Positions 21,007 to 30,927 of a DNA stretch of 64,000 nt are shown one piece after another. A program made the translations under genes and the position numbers. The stretch is from Brevibacterium aurantiacum. Its GTDB lineage: Bacteria > Actinomycetota > Actinomycetes > Actinomycetales > Brevibacteriaceae. The stretch is taken from positions 107,338-171,337 of the forward strand of contig NZ_FXZB01000005.1 of the NCBI RefSeq assembly GCF_900169065.1. The letters run 5' to 3'. A model generated the notes under the pieces. The model did not search any database. It was not told the origin of the DNA and saw only the letters and a program-made list of their open reading frames with translations. Every line of letters begins with the position of its first letter. Position 1 is the first letter of the stretch.

Positions 21007-21079
21007 GGTGACTGATTGCTTGGTGACTAATTTTGCCAAAACCATTGCTTTGACCTCGTTTGGTGTTCAATACTATCAC
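21007..21079 (+). promoter_or_regulatory. Probable promoter/operator of the SAF-CpaE operon
   Basis: An AT-rich spacer with a -35-like TTGACC (21050-21055) and -10-like TACTAT (21071-21076) or TATCAC (21074-21079). Two GGTGACT repeats (21007-21013 and 21022-21028) lie upstream, 15 bp apart, next to the start of the small HTH gene, and are candidates for its binding sites. Confidence 0.4.
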
Positions 21080-21126
21080 TCAGAAACAGTTCCTGTCATG
21101 GGAAATTTTCCAAAGGTGGAGATGCA

Positions 21127-21777
21127 ATGGAGCTCTCAAAACGAATTCGTCGGCCCAAGTGGACCGATGCCAGACTGCTGGTCGGAGCGGTCCTCGTCGT
21201 CGTGGCCATCGTCGCGACCTATCTGCTCATCAGCGCCGCGAATGCGACGACCCGCGTGTGGGCCAGCGCCTCGCCTCTGGTCCCAGGTCAGGTGGTCAGT
21301 GCGGACGATCTGACGATTGCGGAGGTGAACCTGGCAGACATCGGAGACAAGTACCTCTCGGCCGACGCAGGAATCCCGGATCGCTCGAGTGTGCGCACGG
21401 TCATCGCCGCCGGTGAGCTGCTGCCAGCCTCGGCGCTGGCGCCCGTCGCGGAACTCGACGGCAGAATTGTGGCCATCGATGTCGCGGGCTCTGTCCCGAC
21501 GGTCGTGGACACCGGCAGCCTGGTCGATGTCTGGGCGCAGCCGGAGTCGAAGGGGCTCGATGATGAGGGCATCGACCCAGAGCAGATCGTGACCTCGGCA
21601 CCGGTGTCGAACATCTCCCGTGAGGTGGGCAGCTTCGGTGTCGGAGACGGTGCCAGGATCGAGGTCTTCGTCGCCAGCACTGAACTCTCCGATGTCCTCG
21701 GAGCCCTCGACGGCAACAGCGTGCTCTCCGTTGTCGGCGCCCCCGCTGAAGTCAAGGCCGAGGGCGGCCAGTCATGA
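21127..21777 (+). CDS. SAF domain protein, CpaB-like
   Basis: 216 residues. One N-terminal membrane helix (LLVGAVLVVVAIVATYLLIS, about 18-37) is followed by a SAF domain (about 40-115: ASASPLVPGQVVSADDL and AAGELLPASALAPV). The order resembles the pilus assembly protein CpaB/RcpC. Its stop overlaps the next gene's ATG by 4 nt. The pair looks like the CpaB-CpaE part of a Tad system, but no pilin, TadA ATPase or secretin is present in the window. Confidence 0.82.
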   Translation: MELSKRIRRPKWTDARLLVGAVLVVVAIVATYLLISAANATTRVWASASPLVPGQVVSADDLTIAEVNLADIGDKYLSADAGIPDRSSVRTVIAAGELLPASALAPVAELDGRIVAIDVAGSVPTVVDTGSLVDVWAQPESKGLDDEGIDPEQIVTSAPVSNISREVGSFGVGDGARIEVFVASTELSDVLGALDGNSVLSVVGAPAEVKAEGGQS

Positions 21778-22994
21778 CGCAGGTCCTCCTGGCTGTGGAC
21801 TTCGAATTCGATCTCATCCTGTTCGAACTCCTCAGTGAGGTCGACGATGTCACCATCGTCGCCCGCCCCGCGGACGAGGTCGAACTGCTCGCATTGTGTC
21901 GGACCGGCAGCGCCGACGTCGTCATCGTCGGGCAGTATTTTCCGGGCCTCGACGCGCAGGTCATCGCATCGATCCTGGCAACGGGGACGGCGGTGCTGGG
22001 GTTCGGCAATGACACCGCGGCATTGACGGCACTCGGCATCAGCACCAGCGTCCCGTCGAATGCCGATGCTGAGACCGTCGCCCAGGCGCTCAACGACACT
22101 CGCGACTCCACTGTTGTTCCGCCGCGGCCCATCGCCCCACCTGGGTCGGCGAGCGGTCAGGGACATATCGTCACGGTCTGGGGAACCGGCTCCTCTCCGG
22201 GTCGCACGCTCACGGCGGTCAACCTCGGCGATGATGGGGCCAGACAAGGGCATCGCAGCGTCGTCGTCGATGCCGACACAGTAGCCGCGATGGTGGCAAC
22301 GACCCTGGGGTTGACGGAGGAGTCGGCACACTTGGCAAGCCTCTGCCGACTCGAGGCGGAGAAGGCGCCGCCCCTGGACGTCTCCGGCGTTCCGCGTGCT
22401 GCGATACGCGAGGACTTCCATGCCATCACCGGTTTGACCAGGCCCGACAGGTGGCCGGAAGTGCGCGCTTCGGTCCTCACCGCGGTGCTGGCTCGCCTGG
22501 CGAAGATGTTCGACCTCGTGGTCGTCGACGTCTCCGACCGAGTCGACCCCGACGATGACTTCGCCGATCCGTTCTACGACCGGCACTGTGCGACCCGGGC
22601 TGCTCTCGACGCCGCCGACACGGTGCTCGTCCTCGCTGCCGGAGATCCGATCGGACTGCAGAGGCTCGTCAAACTGCTGGGCACCGACAGAGTGGAGTCG
22701 CTGGGTTCGAGAATGCGCATCGGCATCACGAAGGTCCGCTCGTCAGCCGTCGGCCACCCCGCCGAGGGGCGAATCCGGGAAGTGCTGTCCAGGTTCGTCC
22801 GTCGGGATCCCGACTTCATCTTCAGCGAAGATCGTGTGACGACCGATGCCGCCATGTTGGCCGGACACACGCTCCACGAGGAGAATCCGAAATCCGTGCT
22901 CAGCCAGGAGTACGCTGCCGCGGTGGCCGAACTGCTCCCGGCACGAAAGCGCTCTAGGAAGACAGGTTCGGGGCGCAGGGTGAAGTCCCTTTAA
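21774..22994 (+). CDS. CpaE/MinD-like P-loop ATPase with deviant Walker A
   Basis: 406 residues. The N-terminal ~125 residues look like a degenerate receiver or CpaE N-domain, followed by a ParA/MinD-type domain. The expected KGGVGKT loop reads GTGSSPGRTLTAVNLG, so the signature and catalytic Lys are missing but the P-G-R-T core seen in actinobacterial CpaE-like proteins is kept. The DLVVVDVSDR strand (Walker B-like) and the downstream VLAAGDPIGLQRL segment remain. Likely a spatial or assembly regulator rather than a vigorous ATPase. Co-transcribed with the SAF gene. Confidence 0.78.
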   Translation: MTQVLLAVDFEFDLILFELLSEVDDVTIVARPADEVELLALCRTGSADVVIVGQYFPGLDAQVIASILATGTAVLGFGNDTAALTALGISTSVPSNADAETVAQALNDTRDSTVVPPRPIAPPGSASGQGHIVTVWGTGSSPGRTLTAVNLGDDGARQGHRSVVVDADTVAAMVATTLGLTEESAHLASLCRLEAEKAPPLDVSGVPRAAIREDFHAITGLTRPDRWPEVRASVLTAVLARLAKMFDLVVVDVSDRVDPDDDFADPFYDRHCATRAALDAADTVLVLAAGDPIGLQRLVKLLGTDRVESLGSRMRIGITKVRSSAVGHPAEGRIREVLSRFVRRDPDFIFSEDRVTTDAAMLAGHTLHEENPKSVLSQEYAAAVAELLPARKRSRKTGSGRRVKSL

Positions 22995-23003
22995 GATTGG
23001 AGC

Positions 23004-23471
23004 ATGTCGATTCGCTGCTACATCCCGACCACACTGGACGCACTTCGCCGAGGACTCGCCTCCGTGCATGCGGTCGCCCCCGACGCCCACGGTCGAGGGC
23101 TGGGCGGAGATGAACTTGAGGCGCGAGAGTTCGACGCTCTCTACATTGCGGCCGCACTGGCCGCCACCCAGTCATTCGAGGACGGTCCCGCAGACATCCA
23201 AGAGCCCTCGCCACGCGCCGTCGTCGCCTACGACGCACCCGATGCAACTGCCGGTGAGGAACTCGTCGACGGCTTCGACCTGCTCAGCCTTCCCGAGGTC
23301 GACATGACCTCGATCGTGAGCATCCACATCGACGAGGTCGAGGTCTGGGAAGAAGCTGCCAAGATCGGGGCCGACGGCGGACACGAAGCGGCAGAGGACC
23401 ACCTCGGCGACTCAGATCTGCTCTGGTACGACGCGACCGAGCTTCCCGAGCTGCTGCGCGAACGCAGCTGA
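23004..23471 (+). CDS. DUF6912 family protein
   Basis: 155 residues starting IRCYIPTTLDALRRGL, the typical opening of this small actinobacterial family, with an acidic C-terminal half ending LLWYDATELPELL. No membrane segments or catalytic motif. Function unknown. The ATG at 23004 follows the CpaE-like gene by 9 nt, so the gene may belong to that operon. Confidence 0.8.
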   Translation: MSIRCYIPTTLDALRRGLASVHAVAPDAHGRGLGGDELEAREFDALYIAAALAATQSFEDGPADIQEPSPRAVVAYDAPDATAGEELVDGFDLLSLPEVDMTSIVSIHIDEVEVWEEAAKIGADGGHEAAEDHLGDSDLLWYDATELPELLRERS

Positions 23472-23512
23472 GACCGGACGCGGACATAGCTGAGACCGGG
23501 CGCGCCGCAGTC

Positions 23513-23977
23513 TCAGGCGCGTTCGAGCTTGTTCAGCCGATCGTCGAGACGGTTCTGCAGAATAGGCACCACGGCCTGTTCGATCATCGACCCGAACAGG
23601 GGAATCGAGGAGCTGATCTCGGCGCGCACCGACAGCGAAGTTCCCGCGTCCTTCTGGGTCAGCGTGATGAGCGCATCGATCTCAACGGGCACTCCGGCCG
23701 CGTGGGCGGTCATCCTGATCTCCGCGCTGTCACCGATGACGTCGCCGGGAATCATGTAGACCTCAACGAGTTCGGCATCCGCCGGCAGGTGGGAGGCCAG
23801 GGCCGAGGGCATCTCATCCTTGGGCAGCGGCGTCTTCACCGTCACCTCGGTGTCGGGATCGATTCGTTCTGCCTGGGCTTCATATCCCAGTGACTGCCAC
23901 GTCGAGGCGTCGGCAAGCCTGAGAAGAAAATCGGACAGAGATTCCGAGTAATCATGGTTGAGAGTCAGAGTTCGCAT
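23513..23977 (-). CDS. DUF2505 domain-containing protein
   Basis: 154 residues from the ATG at 23977 (MRTLTLNHDYSESLSDFL), which aligns with the usual start of this START-like (SRPBCC) family; upstream in-frame codons add basic, unrelated residues. The C-terminal helix FGSMIEQAVVPILQNRLDDRLNKLE is typical. Predicted to bind a hydrophobic ligand; nothing specific is known. Convergent with DUF6912. Confidence 0.82.
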   Translation of the reverse strand: MRTLTLNHDYSESLSDFLLRLADASTWQSLGYEAQAERIDPDTEVTVKTPLPKDEMPSALASHLPADAELVEVYMIPGDVIGDSAEIRMTAHAAGVPVEIDALITLTQKDAGTSLSVRAEISSSIPLFGSMIEQAVVPILQNRLDDRLNKLERA

Positions 23978-24116
23978 AGCTCCAGTTTGCCAGTAGTTCA
24001 TCGTCCTGACCCAGCATCGCCGTCGGCGTGCCTTTCTGGGCATTACGGCATAGTGTGGGTGATGGCGGTTCGACGTCGAATCGCAGTAAATTTTGCGCGC
24101 TGATCATAGAGGTGAC

Positions 24117-27100
24117 ATGGTGTCTCAGGTCTCATATTCGGACATTGCAGAAGAGTGGAGGAAGCAGAGGGGACAAGGTGCCCCGGAGAACTTCATCGAG
24201 GCGTACTATCCGCGTTTCGAACCAGGCACCTCCGAAGCAGGAACAGAGGCATTGGCCGCAGCGGCTGCCTCACACTACGCGCTGGGACTTGAGTACGACG
24301 GCAGATCACCGCAGATCTCCATCTACAATCCCGATGTCGACTCTCCCGAATTCCGTGACAATCACACTGTCATTGCGATGGTCCTCACCGACATGCCGCA
24401 CCTGGTGTCCTCGATCGTCAGCGATCTGGCCACCAGCGGTCGAGCCATCCGGCAGGTCCACCACCCCATCATCGCCGTCGAAGGCCAGGGATCGGGGCTG
24501 TCGGTGCTCTCACGTGCCGAGGCACCAGCCGTCTCCGCCGACACCGCCGGCATCCCCCTGATCTCTGAGCCCAACGAGGCCCCCGCAACAGACCTTCCTC
24601 AGCAGCAGTCGTGGATTCGTCTCGAGATCGATCGCCTCCCCGAAGAGGACCTCCCCGGGCTGAAGGACCAGCTGCGCAGCGTCCTCGACTACGTGACAGC
24701 CGCTGCCACCGATGCCAGCGCCATGGCGATCCGAGCCAAGGACATCGCGAAGGAACTGCAGACGCAGCCTCCGCGCCCGGAGCTCGCCTCCGAAGCGGAA
24801 GCCGCAGCGGAGTTGCTCAACTGGCTCGACGGTCACTTCACCTTCCTCGGATACCGCGAGTACGACTACTCTCACGATGAGAGCCAGAGCAGCCTTGAGC
24901 CGATCGAGCACACCTCGCTGGGCATCTCCGCCCTGCGGCCGCTGACGAAGTCGCCGTTGAGCCGCGCCGTGGCAGACAAGGCCCTCGAGCCGCACGTTCT
25001 GGTGCTGACGAAGGCAAACTCACGCTCGCGCGTCATCCGCGGCTCGTTCATGGACTACATCGGGGTGAAGACCTTCGACTCGGCTGGTGAGATCGTCGGT
25101 GAACGTCGTTTCGTCGGTGTGTTCAAGCCTGAGTTCTACAACGACAGCGTGCTCAACATCCCGGTCATCAACCGCAAGGTGCGCAAGATACTGTCGGCCA
25201 GCGGGTTCCCCGCCGGCTCCCATTCGGCCAACGAACTCCTGGGCGTCCTCGAGACCTACCCCCGCGATGACCTCCTGCACGACGTAACGGAGACGATCTT
25301 CGACGTCGTCATGCAGATCGTCGACATGCAGGAGCGCCGCCAGTCACGCGTCTTCGTCCGCCGCGACCCGTACCAGCGATTCGTCTCCGTCATCCTCTAC
25401 CTGCCCCGCGATCTCTACGACACGGCCGCACGCATGCGGGTCCAAGAGGTGCTGCGCAAGTTCTACAACGCCGAGAGCGTCGACTTCGACGTGCTGCTGA
25501 CGGAATCCGCACTGGCACGCATTCACTTCGTGGCCCGTGTCGGCCGTGACATGGAACTGCCGCAGATCGATCCCAAGACCGTGGAGAAGCGGATCGTCGG
25601 CGCAGTGCGTTCCTGGTCCGAAGACGTCCACGCCTTCCTCGCACCCACAGAGCGAGGCGACAACGACAGCTCAGTGGCACGCGCGAACCGGTGGTCGAAG
25701 GCGTTCCCACCCAGCTACGAAGAACATCATTCTCCCGCCGACGCCATCGCCGACGTCTCCCGGTTCGAAGCGCTGGAAGCCGGTCACGGCCCCGCGGTTC
25801 GCCTCTATCGTCCGGAGGACACCACGGATGCACCTGTGCGATTGGCCCTCTACCGCAAGGAACGAGTCGGACTCTCGGAAGTGCTTCCGTTCCTCACGGC
25901 CTTCGGCGCGACCGTTCTCGACGAACGTCCCCATGAACTCGACCTCGCTGGCGGGGAACACCGCTACATCTATGACTTCGGGTTGACCTTCCCCGAGGAA
26001 CTCGACGATGGCGACTGCGAACGGATCTCTGATGCGTTCATCGCCGGCTGGGAAGGCAAGAAGGAAGCTGGAGTCTTCGACCGCCTCGTCGTGTGCGGAA
26101 TGCACTGGAAGCATGTCACGATCATCCGTGCTTTGGGCAAATACCTGCGCCAGGCCGGCTTCACGTACTCCGACGCCTACGTCGGTGAGGTCTACAGCGA
26201 CAATCCGGAGATCTCACGCCTGCTGGTGGACTACTTCTTCGCGAAGTTCGACCCCACCGCCGACGATGCCGGACGCGATGACAGGATGACCGAACTCAAC
26301 ACCGCGATCGAGTCGGCACTCAGCGATGTCGCCAGCCTCGACGCGGACCGTGTCCTGCGGTCCTCTCTCGAACTGCTGCGCGCCACAGTGCGGACGAACT
26401 ACTTCCTGGACGAAGACGGCGAACTGCCGACAGCGCTCGTACTCAAGATCCGCGCCAACGACCTCAGCTTCGTGCCCAAGCCGAAGCCAGCCCTGGAGAT
26501 GTGGGTGTACTCGCCTCAGGTTGAGGGCGTGCACCTGCGCTTTGGAACAGTGGCCCGCGGCGGCCTGCGGTGGTCTGATCGTCGTGATGACTTCCGCACC
26601 GAGGTCCTCGGTCTCGTCAAGGCTCAGATGGTTAAGAACGCGCTCATCGTTCCGACCGGCGCCAAGGGCGGATTCTTCCCCAAGCAGCTGCCGCCGATGA
26701 GCGACCGCGATGCGTGGATGGCCGCCGGTCAAGCCGCCTACGAGGTCTTCATCGAAAGCCTTCTCGAGGTTGCCGACAATCTCGTCTACGGCGCCGACGG
26801 CACCCAAGAGGTCGTTTACCCGGACCGTGTGGTCCGACACGACGGCGATGACTACTACCTCGTCGTCGCCGCGGACAAGGGCACGGCACGCTTCTCTGAC
26901 GTGGCCAACGCGATTGCCGAACGCCGCGACTTCTGGCTCGGCGACGCCTTCGCCTCCGGCGGCTCAGTCGGCTACGACCACAAGAAGATGGCCATCACCT
27001 CCCGCGGTGCATGGAAATCCGTCGAACGACACTTCCGTGAGCTCGGGGTCAACACCGCGGCCGACGACTTCACTGTCGTGGGAATCGGTGACATGAGCGG

Positions 27101-29006
27101 TGACGTCTTCGGCAACGGAATGCTGCGCAGCGAGCACATCAGGCTCGTCGCGGCCTTCGACCACAGAGACATCTTCCTCGATCCGAACCCGGATGCCGCA
27201 CGCAGCTTCGTCGAGCGCAAACGTCTCTTCGACCTGCCGCGCTCCAGCTGGCAGGACTACGACCGGGAGCTCATCTCCAACGGGGGCGGAGTCTTCCCCC
27301 GGTCGGCGAAGTCGATCGACCTCAGCCCCGAGGCCGCCGCGGTTCTGGGACTCGAGCCCGGCAAGCGCAGCCCCGCCGAACTGATGTCCCAGATCCTCAA
27401 AGCCCCTGTCGACCTCGTCTACAACGGAGGAATCGGAACCTACATCAAGTCCTCCGATGAGAGCCACGCCGATGTCGGGGACAAGGCCAATGACGCCATC
27501 CGCATCGACGGTCGCGACGTGCGCAGCCGGGTCGTCGGAGAGGGCGGCAACCTCGGTGTGACCCAGCTGGGACGTGTCGAAGCGGCATTGAACGGTGTGG
27601 CGATCAACACCGACGCCGTCGACAACTCGGCAGGTGTGGACAGCTCCGACCACGAGGTCAACATCAAGCTGCTCCTGCGCACCCTGCTCCACAAGGGTGC
27701 CTTCGCCGCCGAGGATCGCGAGCGCGTGCTCCTGTCCTTCACCGATGATGTCGCCGATCGGGTGCTGTCGAACAACTACGCCCAGAACGTCGTCCTCGGC
27801 GAGGCACGGGCACAGACCGAATCGATGTCGGGCACCTACGGCCGGATGCTGAGCTACCTGGAGAAGAACGCCGACCTCGATCGCCAGGTCGAGTTCCTGC
27901 CCGATGCGCAGGAACTGACCAAACGTGAGTTCAGCTCCTATGTCTCTCCAGAGTTGGCCGTTCTGCTGGCCTACGTCAAGATGCATGCGGCCGATGAGAT
28001 CCTCGACAGCGTGGTTCCCGATGAAGAGTGGATGAAGCGGGAACTGAGTTCCTACTTCCCCGATTCCCTGGTCGAGAAGTACGGAGAGCTGATCCCGGAG
28101 CACCCCCTGCACCGGGAGATCGCGACGGCCAAGCTCGTCAACCGGATGATCGACCGCGGCGGACTCACCTACGTCTACCGCATGTTGGAAGAGACTCCGG
28201 CCTCGGTGCCGCAGATCGCGCGCGTCTTCGTCGTCGTCTCCGAGATCTTCGGACTCGATGACTTCTTCGAGGCCGTATGCGCGCTCGACAACAAGGTGTC
28301 CACTGACGTTCAGGTCCAGCTGCAGCATGCCTATGTGCGTCTGCTCGATCGGTCCTCGCGGTGGCTGGTCCAGCAGGCCCCGGACACACTTGACGTGGAT
28401 TCCGGCATCGAGATGTACGGCAAGGTCGTTGCGGCACTGCGGGACCGCGTGCCCGACCTCGTTGACGGGTTCGACGCCGCGAGCATGAAGGCGACGGCTG
28501 AAGGCTTCATCGACGAGGGAGTGCCCAGCGAACTCGCATGGCGAGCGGCAGCCCTGCTCGACGAGTTCGTCCTCCTCGACGTGGCACAGCTGGCTGGCCG
28601 GTCGAACGAATCCGCCGAGGACGTCGCAGAGGTCTACTATGCAGTCAACGACAAGTTCTCCGGTTCGCAGGTGCTCACTCTCATCGGCGATCTCGACCGC
28701 AGCGACCGGTGGTCGGCGCTGGCACGGGGTTCGCTGCGTGATGACTTCTACTCGGCCATCCTCTCCGTGGCCGGAACAGTGCTCGCCGCGACCGACTCAC
28801 CGATCTCCGGGACCCCGGACGAACGAGCCAACCAGCGTCTGAGCGAGTGGCTCGAGCGCAACGACACCGTGGCCGCGCGAGTGCTGGATACGACCGAGAC
28901 GATCTTGGGACTCGAGACCGTGACCCAGGCTCCGCTGTCGGTGCTGCTGCGCATGATGCGCGGAGTGGTCCGTTCCTCCGCATGGGAATCGGAGCACGGC
29001 GCCTGA
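24117..29006 (+). CDS. gdh: NAD-specific glutamate dehydrogenase, large type
   Basis: About 1629 residues, the size of the L_180/GDH-180 class. ATG at 24117 with GAGG 4 nt upstream; a GTG at 24120 is an equally possible start. The N-terminal ~650 residues hold the ACT-like and helical regulatory domains. The catalytic region carries VARGGLRWSDRRDDFRTEVLGL and the Lys-containing loop PTGAKGGFFPKQLP at about 845-858. It converts glutamate to 2-oxoglutarate with NAD, feeding carbon into the TCA cycle. Monocistronic, with a long hairpin terminator at 29048-29094. Confidence 0.95.
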   Translation: MVSQVSYSDIAEEWRKQRGQGAPENFIEAYYPRFEPGTSEAGTEALAAAAASHYALGLEYDGRSPQISIYNPDVDSPEFRDNHTVIAMVLTDMPHLVSSIVSDLATSGRAIRQVHHPIIAVEGQGSGLSVLSRAEAPAVSADTAGIPLISEPNEAPATDLPQQQSWIRLEIDRLPEEDLPGLKDQLRSVLDYVTAAATDASAMAIRAKDIAKELQTQPPRPELASEAEAAAELLNWLDGHFTFLGYREYDYSHDESQSSLEPIEHTSLGISALRPLTKSPLSRAVADKALEPHVLVLTKANSRSRVIRGSFMDYIGVKTFDSAGEIVGERRFVGVFKPEFYNDSVLNIPVINRKVRKILSASGFPAGSHSANELLGVLETYPRDDLLHDVTETIFDVVMQIVDMQERRQSRVFVRRDPYQRFVSVILYLPRDLYDTAARMRVQEVLRKFYNAESVDFDVLLTESALARIHFVARVGRDMELPQIDPKTVEKRIVGAVRSWSEDVHAFLAPTERGDNDSSVARANRWSKAFPPSYEEHHSPADAIADVSRFEALEAGHGPAVRLYRPEDTTDAPVRLALYRKERVGLSEVLPFLTAFGATVLDERPHELDLAGGEHRYIYDFGLTFPEELDDGDCERISDAFIAGWEGKKEAGVFDRLVVCGMHWKHVTIIRALGKYLRQAGFTYSDAYVGEVYSDNPEISRLLVDYFFAKFDPTADDAGRDDRMTELNTAIESALSDVASLDADRVLRSSLELLRATVRTNYFLDEDGELPTALVLKIRANDLSFVPKPKPALEMWVYSPQVEGVHLRFGTVARGGLRWSDRRDDFRTEVLGLVKAQMVKNALIVPTGAKGGFFPKQLPPMSDRDAWMAAGQAAYEVFIESLLEVADNLVYGADGTQEVVYPDRVVRHDGDDYYLVVAADKGTARFSDVANAIAERRDFWLGDAFASGGSVGYDHKKMAITSRGAWKSVERHFRELGVNTAADDFTVVGIGDMSGDVFGNGMLRSEHIRLVAAFDHRDIFLDPNPDAARSFVERKRLFDLPRSSWQDYDRELISNGGGVFPRSAKSIDLSPEAAAVLGLEPGKRSPAELMSQILKAPVDLVYNGGIGTYIKSSDESHADVGDKANDAIRIDGRDVRSRVVGEGGNLGVTQLGRVEAALNGVAINTDAVDNSAGVDSSDHEVNIKLLLRTLLHKGAFAAEDRERVLLSFTDDVADRVLSNNYAQNVVLGEARAQTESMSGTYGRMLSYLEKNADLDRQVEFLPDAQELTKREFSSYVSPELAVLLAYVKMHAADEILDSVVPDEEWMKRELSSYFPDSLVEKYGELIPEHPLHREIATAKLVNRMIDRGGLTYVYRMLEETPASVPQIARVFVVVSEIFGLDDFFEAVCALDNKVSTDVQVQLQHAYVRLLDRSSRWLVQQAPDTLDVDSGIEMYGKVVAALRDRVPDLVDGFDAASMKATAEGFIDEGVPSELAWRAAALLDEFVLLDVAQLAGRSNESAEDVAEVYYAVNDKFSGSQVLTLIGDLDRSDRWSALARGSLRDDFYSAILSVAGTVLAATDSPISGTPDERANQRLSEWLERNDTVAARVLDTTETILGLETVTQAPLSVLLRMMRGVVRSSAWESEHGA

Positions 29007-29047
29007 GGTTGAGCGCAGGAGATCAGTGATAGCGTCAGATCATCGCT

Positions 29048-29094
29048 GACGTCGGCAGACTCACGGACTTCGAGTCCGTAGGTCTGCCGGCGTC
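29048..29094 (+). terminator. Terminator hairpin after the glutamate dehydrogenase gene
   Basis: A near-perfect hairpin. A lower stem of 13 bp (29048-29060 with 29082-29094, one G-T pair) is followed by a short mismatch and an upper 7-bp stem ACGGACT/AGTCCGT closed by a TCG loop. It lies 42 nt after the stop and ahead of the next gene, so it separates the two transcripts. Confidence 0.8.
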
Positions 29095-29144
29095 TGGGCC
29101 GCCATCATCGGCTAGTGCCGTTGCCCATCCGGAAGAAGAACACA

Positions 29145-30659
29145 GTGCTCAACGAACTCCTGGCCGCCGAAGGCATCACCGACGAGACCGACGTCGAACA
29201 CATCCACCTGCTGGTGGGGGACTGGCAGCTCATCGCCGATCTGTCGTTTGCCGACCTCGTCCTGTGGGTGCCCTCTGCCAGTGGGGCATATACGGTGGTC
29301 GCACACGCGCGACCGACCACCGGTGCGACCCTGTTCAATCGTGATCTCATCGGCGCCCGAGCCACCGGACTCGAACGGGAGCTCCTGGACACGGCAACCA
29401 GCACAAATGAGTTGGTCACGAAGGTGGCGCAGGCGAAGTCCCTGGGCGTCAATGCCGGCACCGACGACACGGAAGTCTCCGCCGAGGCGGTGCCCCTCGT
29501 CCGCGGGGGAGTGCCGATTGCCATCATGGTCCGGTATTCCGAGGAAGTCCGTCGTCGAGGTTCGTCGCGACTGGAGAAGTACTACACACAGTCGGCGATG
29601 TCGCTGCTGACCATGATCGCGCAGGGTGCCTTCCCCGATCGTGAGGCTCCCAGTGGTGCCCGGCACGGTGAACCACGCGTCGGAGACGGCATCTTCATCC
29701 TCGACCGTGACTCCCATGTCCAGTACGCGTCCCCGAACGCGGTTTCGCTCATGCACCGCCTCGGTCACCGGGGCGAGGTCGAAGGCGATTATCTCGCCGA
29801 GGTGGTGTCGAGTCTGAGCACGGAGCTGCGTCAGGTCGATGAGACTCTGCCGCTCGTGCTCACCGGCCGTGCCCCGTGGCGGACCGAGCTCGAAGTCGGC
29901 CGCACGAGTGTGTCGCTGCGAGCGATCCCGCTGACCGATGAGGGCACTCGCACCGGCGCGATCGTCCTCGCTCGCGACGTCTCTGAGATCAGACGCCGCA
30001 AACGTGAGCTGCTCTCACGCGATGCGATGATCAAAGAGATGCACCACCGGGTGAAGAACAACCTGCAGACAGTTTCGGCACTGCTGCGGCTGCAGACTCG
30101 TCGGATCGACAGCCCCGAGGCCAAGGGCGCTCTGACGGAGGCGATGCGCAGAGTCTCAATCATCGCCGTCGTCCATGATGTGCTCAGCCAGGGCGTCGAA
30201 TCCGAGGTGGACTTCGACGAGGTCGTCGACAAGGGACTGCGGTTGACCCCTGAGCTGACAAGTCCATTGGTCCAGATCAGTCTCAAACGCTGCGGCAGCT
30301 TCGGCACCATCTCCTCCGCCGATGCCACCTCGCTGGCCCTGGCGATCACCGAGCTGATCACCAACGCGATCGAACACGGCTTCCCGGTCGCGGAGCAGGA
30401 GAATCTCGCTCCAGGCGAGACTCTGACCGGTCATGTGTGGGTGACGCCGGAACGCGAAGGCGATCATCTGCACGTCACGATCGCCGATGACGGTGTGGGA
30501 CTGGGCGAACACCACAGCCCCGGCAACGGACTGGGCACACAGATCGTCAAGACTCTGGTGTCTGCCGACCTCGCAGGCTCGATCCAATGGCAGGAACGAG
30601 AAGGCGGCGGAACCGTGGCCATCCTCGACGTACCCCTGCGGGCCGACTCCTACGACTGA
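29145..30659 (+). CDS. pdtaS: PdtaS-like soluble sensor histidine kinase
   Basis: 504 residues from a GTG at 29145 with GGAAGAAG 6 nt upstream; an in-frame GTG at 29115 would add ten residues without a ribosome site. No membrane helix. GAF-like H_kinase_N domain (HLLVGDWQLIADLSFADL), PAS domain at about 185-285, HisKA_2 with the phosphoacceptor in EMHHRVKNNLQTVSALLRLQ (about residue 308), and a C-terminal HATPase (NAIEHGFP, GVGLG, GLGTQIV). In mycobacteria PdtaS phosphorylates the RNA-binding antiterminator PdtaR; no pdtaR gene is in this window. Confidence 0.92.
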   Translation: MLNELLAAEGITDETDVEHIHLLVGDWQLIADLSFADLVLWVPSASGAYTVVAHARPTTGATLFNRDLIGARATGLERELLDTATSTNELVTKVAQAKSLGVNAGTDDTEVSAEAVPLVRGGVPIAIMVRYSEEVRRRGSSRLEKYYTQSAMSLLTMIAQGAFPDREAPSGARHGEPRVGDGIFILDRDSHVQYASPNAVSLMHRLGHRGEVEGDYLAEVVSSLSTELRQVDETLPLVLTGRAPWRTELEVGRTSVSLRAIPLTDEGTRTGAIVLARDVSEIRRRKRELLSRDAMIKEMHHRVKNNLQTVSALLRLQTRRIDSPEAKGALTEAMRRVSIIAVVHDVLSQGVESEVDFDEVVDKGLRLTPELTSPLVQISLKRCGSFGTISSADATSLALAITELITNAIEHGFPVAEQENLAPGETLTGHVWVTPEREGDHLHVTIADDGVGLGEHHSPGNGLGTQIVKTLVSADLAGSIQWQEREGGGTVAILDVPLRADSYD

Positions 30660-30841
30660 GGCAGCCGACTGCGGTCGCGTATTCTTCGCTGATCCGCGTA
30701 TCGCCTACACGTACTGACAATTCAACTTGGTGCACCCTGGCGATGCGGCACTCACGGTGCGGGGTGAATCAGCGACAGTGCGAATTGTGCCGACAATATT
30801 GGTGTGCCGACGAATTTGATTGACCCCGTGTGCGGACACAA

Positions 30842-30894
30842 TTGAGTCCCTTGCTCAGAATGCGAAGATCTCGTATTCCGAGCAAGGGACTCAA
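30842..30894. terminator. Long two-tier hairpin between pdtaS and whiB1
   Basis: An outer 15-bp perfect stem (30842-30856 with 30880-30894), one A/C mismatch, an inner 8-bp stem (30858-30865 with 30871-30878, one G-T pair) and a 5-nt loop AGATC. It lies 34 nt beyond the whiB1 stop and 180 nt beyond pdtaS, between convergent genes, so a bidirectional terminator is likely. A second small hairpin (CGACCGA/TCGGTCG) sits between it and the whiB1 stop. The rest of the 268-nt interval holds nothing recognised. Confidence 0.7.
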
Positions 30895-30927
30895 GTTGCA
30901 ATCGACCGACTTCGGTCGCCGAGGGAC

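Noticed and set aside
26964..28328. Long minus-strand open frame inside the glutamate dehydrogenase gene
   Set aside because: Complementary to a conserved region of gdh; it has no recognisable domain or ribosome site and reads as a codon-bias shadow.
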